NCBI RefSeq assembly: GCF_958450345.1
Contig: NC_088782.1
Coordinates: forward strand, 101,586,358 to 101,650,357
DNA: 64,000 nucleotides
Direction of reading: 5' to 3'
Source: Calliphora vicina
Taxonomy: Eukaryota > Arthropoda > Insecta > Diptera > Calliphoridae
This document shows, in pieces, positions 12,136-23,999 of the stretch (position 1 is the stretch's first letter; each line of letters starts with the position of its first letter). The position numbers and the translations under genes are program-made. The notes below the pieces were generated by a model, which was not told the origin of the DNA, did no database searches, and was given only the letters and a program-made list of their open reading frames with translations.

Positions 12136-12894
12136 AATGACCTGGTCTTTTTACCATATAGTATAAATTGGAGAATTGGGCATTGATATCTTTACGGTTA
12201 TTACAATTCAATAATATAAATGTCTCATTAGTAAGATAATTTGATTATAAGATCCTTCTTATAATGTATTTTCTGTGAAATTCAAAGTACAGCAACTACA
12301 TTGCAAGTGGATTTAGATTATCTAGTAGTGTTACAATTTAAATGAAACTGTAGTAATTGATATCCTCATTGATTTCCTCGATAATTTCTAATATACCATG
12401 AATTATCCGTTAATAATTTAAGAGTCTTGGCTTGTTTATATGTAGCTTTTAAAAATTGGATGAAGATGTTGATCCCCATTAGCCTATAAGACAGTGGATT
12501 TGAGAAGACTTTAATTATAATAACCTCCAACAATATGGGGTTATAACGATTTTGTTAGTCTGTTGAAGCCTGTAGTTTTACTCAAGTATTTTTTGATAAT
12601 GGGAAAACCTCCGAAAAAGTTAATATTTTTTAAAACTATTTTGGAATATTCTTTAAATATATTACAAATACTACATTAAAATTTACAAACGTTATTTCTA
12701 TTATAAAAAACAATATGTATTGAAAATGGAAAAAAATGGTTCTCGTAATACGGCTCCGTACATAAGTACCTATAGAATAGTGATATCCATGAAAGTTGGT
12801 TTTGAAAATAGACAAAATCTGATAAAAAATATCAATGTTTTTATGCAAAATGTACAAAATTGATGTCATTATACATGATTTTTTTCGGTAACTT
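12136..12894. other. No gene seen
   Basis: AT-rich sequence with only short frames. A block near 12740..12850 faintly resembles the dispersed 'tatgggagctatg' repeats, too weak to annotate. Confidence 0.4.
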
Positions 12895-13555
12895 TTATAA
12901 TGTGTTCCAAGATTGTATGGACGAAAAAAATTGTCTAGATACAGGCCGTCCCCCCACTAGAATTATTTTATGTATTGTAGAAATACGTTGTGTAAAATAT
13001 TAAGATGATAGGATAACGTTAACTGGTGCCGCAACGATGCTGAAATTTATGAATAATTTAAAAGAATCGTAATATGTACGTAATTGTCATTCTAATAAGA
13101 TATAAATCACAAAAATTGGTTAAATAATGTTAAAGTTATTAAAAAATCGCCAGGCCATTAACTTTTCTCAAGCCACTAGAAAAAGAAATGTAGGAACAAA
13201 ATTTACATATTTTGAGAAATATTAAAATAAAATCTTATTTTTACTTAAAATATATCCATATGTACTTGTATATGAGTTTTTGCCTTCGTAGGATACCGTT
13301 ACCCTATTCGGCAGTTTCAAAACTCCAATTTCTATTTTTTAAAAATTTTGTTAAACTAATTTCGGAATTTTTTGATCATCACATTTGGGCTTATTGAGAA
13401 CATAATAGGGAATATAAATATGAAAAAAATATGACAATACCTCTTATAGTTTGTCCGTGCCTTCGATTTAAATTTAGCGATTTTCGAGGAAAACTAATTT
13501 TTTGGACTGTTATGAATTTTAAGTGAAAGCTATTCAGAATATTGTAGTGATAATC
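12895..13555 (+). mobile_element. Fold-back-like repeat, copy 2 (one arm)
   Basis: Runs parallel to 54065..54860: ttccaagattgtatggacga, acaggccgtccccccac, ataggataacgttaactggt, cgccaggccattaac, ccttcgtaggataccgtta, and aaagctattcagaata. The second arm is absent. Non-coding. Confidence 0.7.
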
Positions 13556-14019
13556 GAGTTTATATATATTTTGTTCAGATCTTGTACCATTGAAATAACG
13601 AAATATCTATCAGTCCAACTCAAATTTGACAGACACTCCACAATTATAAGTTCTTTCATTAATGATGAATCCTTCGATTGGAAATAAACACGAATCTCTT
13701 TTCTATGTGTATAAGGACAGTTACCCAAACTACCTATTCGATAGAACTAAAACAATTTGATATAAACAAGATAATTTTACGGTTCCAAGTCTTGAGTTTG
13801 TAGATGAGAGAGGTGATTGAAAAGTCAAGCCTTGATCAAGTAAACTTGACGTACGTGAACCAGCCCTTATTATATTTCACTAAAAAAAAATAATACTAAT
13901 TCCCAAACGACTCTGTTCCTGTTAGGAACACCAGTACTATAGTTTTCTTGGAACATTAAGACTATAGGGGTCTGGTCTGAGGAGAGTTTCATTGAGATAA
14001 ATTTTCGTTTTTGGTTCTT

Positions 14020-14380
14020 AAATATTGAACTTTAAATAGCTATAGTATTCCGTCTAGACAAGATTAAGCATAATAACGATAGTATTTCGGTATAGACAAT
14101 ATTGGGCTATTAATAGCGACAGTAGTTTTGTCTAGGAAATAGTTAACATTCAATAGCAACAATATTTTCGTCTTGAAAATATTGCGCTTTTAATAGCGAC
14201 CGTATTTCCTTATACGAAATATTTCTATTTACTTCTTGGAAATGTTGAGCTTTAAATAGCTATAGTATTTCCGTGTAGAAAATGTTGAGCTTGTAATAGC
14301 GATAATCTTTTCGTCTACGAAATTCTAAGCATTAAATAGCGATAATTTTTTCTTCTATGAAATATTATATTCAATTTGCT
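14020..14380 (+). repeat. Degenerate 40 bp minisatellite, about eight units
   Basis: Units of roughly 40 bp follow the pattern TTGAGCTTTAAATAGC then GATAGTATTTCCGTCTA then GAAAAT. They begin near 14027, 14062, 14104, 14143, 14184, 14246, 14286 and 14326. Units differ by several substitutions, so the array is old. Non-coding. Confidence 0.78.
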
Positions 14381-16040
14381 AGAGTATTCACTCTGCAACT
14401 TTTCCTTTAACATTTTGGAACATTTTAAATAAAAAATCAAATAAAACTACATTTAAGTGTTAAGTGTTGCAAAAAGAAAAACTAAATAAAAACTTCTTAA
14501 ACCAATATTTACACATTTCACCTCGCCGACAGAATTTCTAACAAATCAATTAGGAAAATTAAAAATTTTTCGAAATGTGTATAAAATACAACACTTGAAA
14601 ACTTAAATACAGAAAATGTTTCCAATACTTCTTACCATTTTTGAAACAACAATGTAAAATTGCAAACTATTGCAGGCTAAAATTTGAACTGAGTTGAACT
14701 TGTGCAGAAGTCGGATAATATAAAGAAAATTAAGTAAAAACTACTGAATGGAGAACCGCATATAAACGAAGGGCATTTAGAAGTACTTATTTGCGGTAGT
14801 ATGTGTAAGTGTATGTGTTTAGTGTGCATGTGTGTGTATGTAAAGTTCCTTTTCCACCTGTACCTCTACACACATCACACTCCCTTGTATTTGTTTTGTT
14901 AGCTTGTTTACCTTTCTGTCTGGGTTTTGCTGCTGCTGTTGTTGTTTGCTGACTTGTTTGAAATTCTTTTAACTTGGCTTTTTCACAACGTTAACAAATA
15001 TTTGTGAATACTTTTAACAAATTTTGTTGCCTGTTGTTTATACTCGTTCGTATTTTTAGTATTTTGTTTTTTCTCTTGTTTTTTTTTAGTTGATGTTGTG
15101 CTTTTCAGACATAAACGGAAGTTGAAAGTTTTTCATTTAGTTTAAAGTTTAACTGTAGTTAAAACTGTATAAATAATAAAACAAAAAAATTGCCTCCAAC
15201 AAATTGCTTAAAACAAAATGTTAGCAACAACAATGTTTAGTTTTTTGTTTAACAATTGTTATATTTTTTTAAGGCGTGGAATGAATGATTCTGAATGTTT
15301 CATACTTTAGGGAATGACTTTTTCTTTGTACTCACAGATGCTATTTAGTTCTTTGAGATTAAAATGTGAACAAAATATGTTTGTTTCCTTGTTTGTTGTT
15401 TTTAAAAATCAGTATGCGAGAAAAAAAGTTTAAATAATAGGATTTTTATTGTAGCCACTGAATAAATTTATGCAGATGTTGTTAGCTAAAACGTTTTAGT
15501 TGGATGAAAAAAGAAAATAATTTAATTTGGAATTTTATATTTCAAATTCACTTGTGGCAAATAAAATAATTTGTAAGCAATTTTGTATACCTTCAAATGA
15601 TAATATTTTTATATAGTTTTGTTTTGAGGTTTTAAAGGTGGGAGATATGCTTCAGATATAATTTATAACACAACAAAATCTCTCATAAGTCAGGTCATTA
15701 TTTTAACACAAGGCAAGTACTTATTTACCACAACAGCCTATAAATTTGTCATTACCTCAGTATCACTATAACAGGTTACAAGTAATATTTTCAAGAACTC
15801 ATTGATCATTTGTTGTATATAAAATTTTTCGCACGAAACAACCATAATTTTTCACAAATACGAACAGAGTACTAAGCTTTAACGCCAAATTATCGTAAGC
15901 GACAAAACATTTTGAAATTTGAATTATTTGAAATTTATAGATAGAATTAAAAATGTTATAATGTGATATAATACAATTTCGGTCAAGATCAAAAATATTT
16001 ATAACTTTTGACAATTAAAAGTTCATGGAATACTTTATTA
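14381..16040. other. No gene seen; AT-rich non-repetitive stretch
   Basis: Holds CA/TG runs near 14800..14850 and T-rich tracts near 15060. No coding or RNA gene recognised. This looks like ordinary intronic or intergenic sequence. Confidence 0.5.
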
Positions 16041-17945
16041 AACAAGTAAGAGTACTATATTCGGCCGTGCCGAATCTTAAATACCCTCCTCCTAAATATG
16101 ATGGTATAAAAGCTGAAATAATATAACAATTGTTAGAAAGACTAGTTTACGCAGAAGATATTTTATTTCAAATGTACAAAAAATTTTATCTAATTCAGCA
16201 ATTTATAACTGAAATTCCTATTAAAACGTATGAAGTTTAAAAATATATATACTTAAAAATTAGTTAATACGTTTGGATCAACATTTTTCCCTTTTAACCT
16301 CAAGTGGTATTTGGTTGTGGGACTTATGTGGGAGCTATGCCCTATTATCGTTCGATTGTCATAAAATATTTTAACGTGATTTTTATGTATTTATATGAGA
16401 GCTGTGGCCAATTATGGACCAATATTCACAAAATTCAGTATTATGATTTTTGAATCCAAATTACTGATCTGTGTACTATTTTGGTTTAATATATGGATGC
16501 TATGACCTATTATGGTCCTAAGTATTCTATTTTTGTAGAATTTCATATAAACAACGCTATTAACCTTATATGGGAGCTAAGCCGGATTATGGACCAATCT
16601 TTAAAAAATCTTTTAGTTATACAAATTACTGATCGGTGTAAAATTTTGGTTCAGTATAGATTTTTTTGGATATTTGTGCAGGTTAATGTGTTTTCCTGAA
16701 GTGGTTCTTATATGGAGGCTATGACCAATTATGGGCCTATCATCATAAAATTTGGTACATAGATTTTTGTATATATTGAATAAATTCGTTTCGAATTTCA
16801 ACCTGATAACTATATTTGTAAGAAATTTATGAGATTTTAGTGATTTTCGGGAGTGGACATTATATTGGAGCTATCGTTAAATATGGACCGATATTCACAA
16901 AATCCAGAAATATGATTACTGTATACAAATTACTGATCTGTGAGTAATTTCATTTCGATATCGATAGTTTTTAATATTTTTTGAGGTTATAGGTGAGCTA
17001 TGACTATGTATATGAGTATTATTTCTGTCGAATTTTAGCATGATAAATGTATTTATAAGAGATTTATGAGTACTAGCTATGGTCAAATATGGACCGATAT
17101 TCACAAAATCCAGTAGTATGATTTCTAAATACAAACTACGGATGTGTGTGAAGTTTTGTTGTGATATTTATATTTTTGAGATATTAATGTAGGTTATTGT
17201 GTTTTTCGGAATTGGTCCTTATATGGGAGCTATAACCAATTATCGGTCGATCTTCATAGAATTAGGTACAACGATTTTGGTATATATGGGGATTATTTAT
17301 GTCGAATTTCAACTTGATAGCGACATTTATAAAACATTTAGCTTATTTAAGAGATTTTCGGAAGTGTATATGGGGGCTATGGTCAAATAAGGGCCGATCC
17401 ACGAAAAATTTTGTAATATAATTTTTTTTACCACGAAACTTATTTTTGCTGAATTTTATATGGATATTCCTATTCTGTAGGCATTTATAGACCATAGAAC
17501 CATATTTCGGGAAGAAATTTGTTTGGGGGCTAGGAGAAATCTTGGACCGATTCTTATAATATTAAAAATATTATGATATTAGCTGCAATATATTTACAAA
17601 AAATATCCAAAAATATGTGAAAATTATCAATTTTTATTTGAGGTTGTCCCACATTTTAATTCATAACTTTGGTTCCTCTGTACAGATTTCAATACCAAGC
17701 TGCTTAGGATAATAATAAACATTTTTCTTGCAACTCTACTAAGTTTGTTTGCGTATTTCGGACGTGAGCGTGTTTTACACAGACGGACAGACCGACGGAC
17801 ATGGCTCAATCGACTTAGAATTTCATAAGGATCAATAATATATATACTTTGTTGGATCTCAGATGAATATTTCTCAATGTTACACACGGAATGACAAAAT
17901 TATATATACCTTCATTCACCATTTATGGTGGTGGAGGGTATAAAA
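16040..17945 (+). repeat. Tandem ~150 bp 'tatgggagctatggccaattatggaccgat' repeats with a GGACGGACATGG tail
   Basis: The motif atgggagctatg...ttatggaccgat...cacaaaattc recurs near 16327, 16396, 16494, 16568, 16712, 16866, 17076, 17220, 17368 and 17520. Most complete units are spaced 144 to 154 bp. The block then ends with cagacggacagaccgacgga, cgacttagaatttcataagg, ctcaatgttacacacggaat and atggtggtggagggtataaa. The start (ttcggccgtgccgaatctta) is a short palindrome. Non-coding; the same end blocks recur elsewhere in the window. Confidence 0.8.
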
Positions 17946-19620
17946 ATATGACAAAAAAAATTTTATTGAGTTTTATTTTCAAATTGAAATTACATTTTTA
18001 TTTATGAATATTCATTAATGAAATTTTACAGTTTATAGAAAACCAATTTTTAAATTTGTTATCGTGAATTCCGTAATTCTTAAAAAAGTTTTCAAAAATC
18101 CCAAAAATGAGATTTTTTAGTTTTTTGTCTATAATACCCGTACCAGTGTCGGGGTTATCGGAACCCTTTACAAAATAATTAAGAACATGTTTGGCCATCT
18201 AAAGTGGGTTACTGTATTTTGATATAGACTATGTGATTTTAGAAATATTGCTTTAAAGTTTAACTGTTCATAAAAAATAGGCGTTTTTTTTGAATGGAAC
18301 TGATCCCCTCGGTTTCAAACATTTTAAACCCGTTTCCATTGGAAATATTTGATGTAAAGTTAGTTTTTCAAAAAGTATAATTTCCTTATTTTAAATAACT
18401 TAAAAAGAAAAAAATTACTTTTTCCCAAAAAAATGCAAAAAATCGATTTTTTAAATTCGAATGAATATAACTTTAAACTAGGTTAGTATTTTAAACAATT
18501 ATTTTTTTATTTGACAGGTATGTTTCTTGTTAGTAAAACAAATGAAAATATGGAAATACTTGGACCCCCTGTTATTAAAAACTGGGTAAAAATGTTAAAA
18601 TATAATTTTCAAATTCGAATATCTCCTGAGCTATAAGAGATTATTGATAGACTGCTATAGTGCTCGATGCGGAGAAATGTAATTTTAAAAATCGGAAGAC
18701 AATCGAAGAAATAGGATCGTGTTCTAATTTGGGGACCCTTTTGGACACATGTGATCCATATTCAAAATTTAAACTCGACAGAGATTACAAATAGTATAAA
18801 TATATATATTTGGACAAGCTTCAAAAGTATGTATTTGTTCTGACTCAATTTTGCAATTTTTTTTTTAAAAAAATGGCCTATATTGGGAAAAAGTTAGATT
18901 TTGCCAAAAAAAAAAATTCAAACATTGTATGTTTTGAGTTACAAAATATTTTTTATAGATACCGAACTCTCATCCCACTAAGCAACCAAATAGGTCTTCA
19001 AGGAAAATATCTAACTTTATTTTTTTAATCATCCGTTACTCGCAACTGATCTAGTTGATTCAAGCTAAATTTTTTTTACTGTTAAACACCCTAAGTTTTA
19101 AGCTATTTTTTGATAAAAAATATTTATACTGCAATTTTAATTTTATTATTCTTTTAAATACTTTGAATTTAAGATTGTTTTTATGTTTTCGAAATAAAAA
19201 GTGAAGAGATTATTTTCAAACACGCCTTTCTTTTATTGATATCAATTTGATACATTGCGACTAGTCTCGATTGAAAATGATTGCGACTAACGGAGGGTAA
19301 AAAAGGGCCCATTTTGAAAAAAAATCAAAAAAATTCTTTGATTTCGGAAAAAAATATTAAATTTTTTTTATTTTTTTTTTTAAATAATTTTTTTCGAAAG
19401 ATTGAAGAAAGAGCTATCTAAGCTAGTATTTGGGACACATTTTGCTAGGAACAATAGGTAATATGTTACATGGATCAAAAAAACACCTGCTTGGCCTCAG
19501 AGATCTCTCGACCGATCTTGTTGAAAAATTATATCTGAATTACTATCCAATAGAAGTAACCTTCCCGATCAGAAGACATCGATTTCAAAAGTTGTTTCAC
19601 TTGACATGAAACGCCCCATA
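17946..19620. repeat. Mosaic of degraded repeats including reverse copies of the 180 bp family
   Basis: The block gataccgaactctcatcccactaagcaaccaaataggtctt (18959..19000) is the reverse of the unit boundary at 31762..31790, and gggcccattttg near 19307 is the reverse of caaaatgggcc. The piece accgatcggaagacatcgat recurs here (19564) and at 32336. A separate block near 18100..18190 (acccgtaccagtgtcggggtta) matches, in reverse, 42965..43015. No gene. Confidence 0.6.
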
Positions 19621-20045
19621 TAAGATATACCATAGTACCATATTTCGGCAAGAAATTTGTATGGGAACTGGGGTAAATCAAGGACCGATTCTTATCATTT
19701 TCAACAGACTTTGCGTTTTTTTTTATAGAAAAGGCGAGTGCAAAATTTCATGGTATTATCTGCAATTAATTACAAAAAATAACAAAAAATATGTGCAATT
19801 TATCAAATTTTGTAGGTTCTTTTATTTTTTTTGTCATAACTGTGGATTAATTCTACCGATTTCGATGATTTTCTATTTTTCTGAAATCCTGCTTAGTTAG
19901 TTGTGTATTATGGACGTGAGAGTGTTTTACGCTGACGGACTTAGCTAGAATTTCATAAGGATCAAGAAAATATATATTTTGTTGGGTCTTAAAAAAATAT
20001 TTCTCAATGTGACACACGTAATGATAAACTTTAATATACCCTCCT
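19621..20045 (+). repeat. Dispersed 'tatgggagctatg' repeat, end portion
   Basis: Starts with agtaccatatttcggcaaga and runs through gacgtgagagtgttttacgc, atttcataaggatcaagaaa, ctcaatgtgacacacgtaat to accctcctcac, parallel to 17480..17935. Part of the tail containing the GGACGGAC run is deleted. Non-coding. Confidence 0.65.
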
Positions 20046-20323
20046 CACCTCATTCGAATTCTGCATGGGACCATGAGCTTTTCTCGAGATAATTCGTATT
20101 TGAGGGATATATTTGAGAAAATGTATTTACGTTTTTTTATTGGATAGTTTATGTTTTCTACATATAAAAATGTATTGTGTAAACATTTAAAATAATTCCT
20201 TTTAATGTCGGTTAATCGGTTAAACCGGCTTTTTCGCAGTCGAAAAAATAAGTTTTCAAAAAAGGCCATATTTCGGTTAACCGATAAACAGGTTTTTTTA
20301 AAAAGTCAGTTTTTTATAAACAC
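20046..20323. other. Unclassified sequence with ggttaaccg motifs
   Basis: Contains cggttaatcggttaaaccgg and cggttaaccgataaacaggt, resembling a motif cluster at 48200..48330. Such clustered short motifs are common in transposon ends, but no termini can be fixed here. Confidence 0.35.
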
Positions 20324-20326
20324 TAA

Positions 20327-20576
20327 AGGCAAGGTCACACACAGCAAATATTTGCCCAAAAAGCGTAACCACTTTTTATTAGCACAAATTAGTTTAACGT
20401 GTTTACTCTTACAAGTGTTTTGTAAGATCAAACAGCATCAAATAAAATAAAAAAAAAATTTTGTTTTGAATCATCCTAAGTAAAATAAGTTTTTGAAATA
20501 AATAAAAGAATTCAAATGTATTTTATTTAGTGGTTACGTCTTTTTCGTCAAATATTTGTCATGTGTGACCCTAGCT
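20327..20576. mobile_element. PIF/Harbinger-like MITE, copy 2 (short AAAT form)
   Basis: The ends AGGCAAGGTCACACA and mirror TGTGTGACCCTAGCT carry flanking TAA at 20324..20326 and 20577..20579. Both ends contain CAAATATTTG just inside. The right part (catcctaagtaaaataag...gaattcaaatgtattttat) is nearly identical to the sequence around the giant AAAT array at 22005, but here only gaaataaataaaag is present. This is the unexpanded version of that locus. Confidence 0.78.
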
Positions 20577-20579
20577 TAA

Positions 20580-21839
20580 GGCTTGTGAGCATCTTAAATC
20601 CAAAAAATGCTAAAAAATGGCAATCGTACTGCAAATAATTGCCTGAAGTGCGTTTAAATTTCATTTCCCAATTTATATTTATTTTTGTATTTTATTTATT
20701 TTACTTTTATTTATTGTTGACTTAATAACTTTACGCATTTACAAATTTAATTTAAATACAACAAAACAATTCACAGCCCCTAACAAAAATATTTACAAAC
20801 ATGCAGCAATATGCCATTCTTTTGAAATGAAATTAAAATGTTTTTGCTTCAGATTCATGAATCAAAAGCTGGCATTTACAAAACAACAGAAAATAAAAAA
20901 TGGGACACATTTAATTGGGTCATAAATACAATTGTAGTCGTAAATGTTTTAAAAAGGATTTAGAATTGTATGCGACACTGCGTAAAAAAAAACAAACAAA
21001 CAATTTAAAATATCACATAAATATAACGTGAGAATGCTTAAAAAGCGACAGCATAATGGGACATTTTCTTTTAATTTTATGGCAGAGGGTTCATAAAAAT
21101 TTATTCACTATTCGGAGTTGTGCAAGTTGAAACAAGTTAGGGTACAGTTTTATGTATCAATCGAAATAAATGTTCAACAAGGCGTATATGTGATTTTAAA
21201 TTGACGGCTGTTAAGGGAAAATAAATACATTTAATGAGTCGGCAGTTTAGTTAATTGAATTCATTTGATTTTATGATTACTTTTTTACAAATGGTAGTTA
21301 GTTTTGTTAATTTTGTTTGCAAAATGATACAGTAACATTTTGGGGTAATTCTGGAAATGATTTCGCAGTTAGTTTTTCGTAGTAGTAAATATTTAACACC
21401 ACAGCCACCTATATACATATATTTTTATAAAACACATTTGTTAGAAAATTTACTGCTTTTTAACACATTCCCCTAGAAATTAATTACAAATTTATCCCTG
21501 TGCCCACATTCATATGCACGTTTTCGAAAACTGCATGCATTAAATTATGCATGCGTGGCATCATGTATAAACACCTTAAAGGATTATGCAAAATGTAATT
21601 AAAAACTTTATACCCACATTTATGCAAATGGCATTATAATTTCTGTTTTTAAAGTTTAATTAAATAATAAGTTTCAGTAATTCCTTTACCAAAAACATGT
21701 GTATGGAAGTGTATGGAGTTTTTTTTTCTTGTTTAATCGAATATTAATTTTTGTTACAGCAAACAGCATTACACATATGCAGATAAATCAGATCATGTAT
21801 GTGCAAAATTGTTTGAAGATTAAACGGATTAAAATTAAA
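20580..21839. other. No gene seen; AT-rich sequence
   Basis: No repeat of the families above was recognised and only short frames occur. A segment around 21490..21660 is less AT-skewed (atgcatgcgtggcatcatg) and could be conserved non-coding DNA, though that is a guess. Confidence 0.4.
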
Positions 21840-21939
21840 TTTGGTTATACCCTACACCACCAGAGTGGTCAGCCTTATTTTGGAAGAAATATAGGTAGAC
21901 ATTTTATTTTTCACCTTTTTTCAGATTTTTTTTTTTTAA

Positions 21940-23197
<1,258 letters not shown>

Positions 23198-23489
23198 TTA
23201 GTTCTAGCGTCAAATAATTGTAAAAAAAAATAATACTTTTAAAGCACAAAATGATCTTTATGATATAGTTGAGTGCATAGACACGTTCAGATTACATTAA
23301 TATAGTATCTAAAAGAGTTTACTGATCATCAAAATCGACAAACTGAGTATAGAGTTTTATTACACGTTGTTGGTACAATCTAATCTATACAGTTCGGAAA
23401 TCGTTCTATTAAAGATTTTATAGTAGCTTCCCTTACCTCTTTGGACGATTTCGTCCACTTACGCTAAAGATCGGACATACCCTGGAATA

Positions 23490-23840
23490 CGTTTCCTATG
23501 TTCTTTAGTTTTTTTTTTACAACAACCCAATACCATTCCAAGTTGTGTAATGTTAGGTGGATTTGCCTTACATTACTGCTTACATACCACTCAAGGGCCT
23601 TTTTTTCATAGTGGCATAATTCCAAATCGAATCATAAATATGAAGGAAGACAATCTGTGCTGTATTCAGAAAGATAAAAACCGTTTTTGTAGACACTTTG
23701 TAATATATATTTTTGTGTTTATCATGCATAATGGCGCAAATGATTGGCTTCTTTTGTCCCAACTGCAAATGGCTTGCCACATAAGAAACTTCATGGGGAA
23801 AAGGGCAAATAGCGAAGGCATTGTCACTGTATGTAAAATA
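23490..23840 (-). pseudogene. Fossil DD37E-type transposase fragment
   Basis: The minus-strand translation resembles the intact DD37E transposase: FPHEVSYVASHLQLGQK corresponds to FPRKFLVWQAICSCGKR. At DNA level accactcaaggg and catagtggca occur in the same order as in the intact gene near 46680..46715. The reading frame is broken by stops and indels. No inverted ends were found, so this is an old, truncated relative rather than a second copy of the same insertion. Confidence 0.72.
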
Positions 23841-23883
23841 ATAAAAACATAAAGTAAACTTCAAGAAGTTGCTAGAATTCAAC

Positions 23884-23930
23884 AATAAAATATCCCCTGA
23901 AGAAGTTTGAATAAAGCAAACGAAACGTTG
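23884..23930 (+). ncRNA. Hammerhead-like core (CTGAAGA ... CGAAAC), degenerate
   Basis: The string CTGAAGAA is followed by GTTTG, a 7-base loop, CAAAC, then GAAACGTT. This is the order of a hammerhead ribozyme core: CUGANGA, stem II, GAAA. One extra A precedes stem II, and the base expected to pair after GAAA is not clearly matched, so it is probably degenerate. Such cores occur in Penelope-like and other retroelement ends. It lies just after the fossil DD37E fragment. Confidence 0.3.
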
Positions 23931-23999
23931 GGTAAACGAATAAAAATTATTTGATTTTTATTTACATTTGATAACAAATGATTGACCATTAATAGCCCC

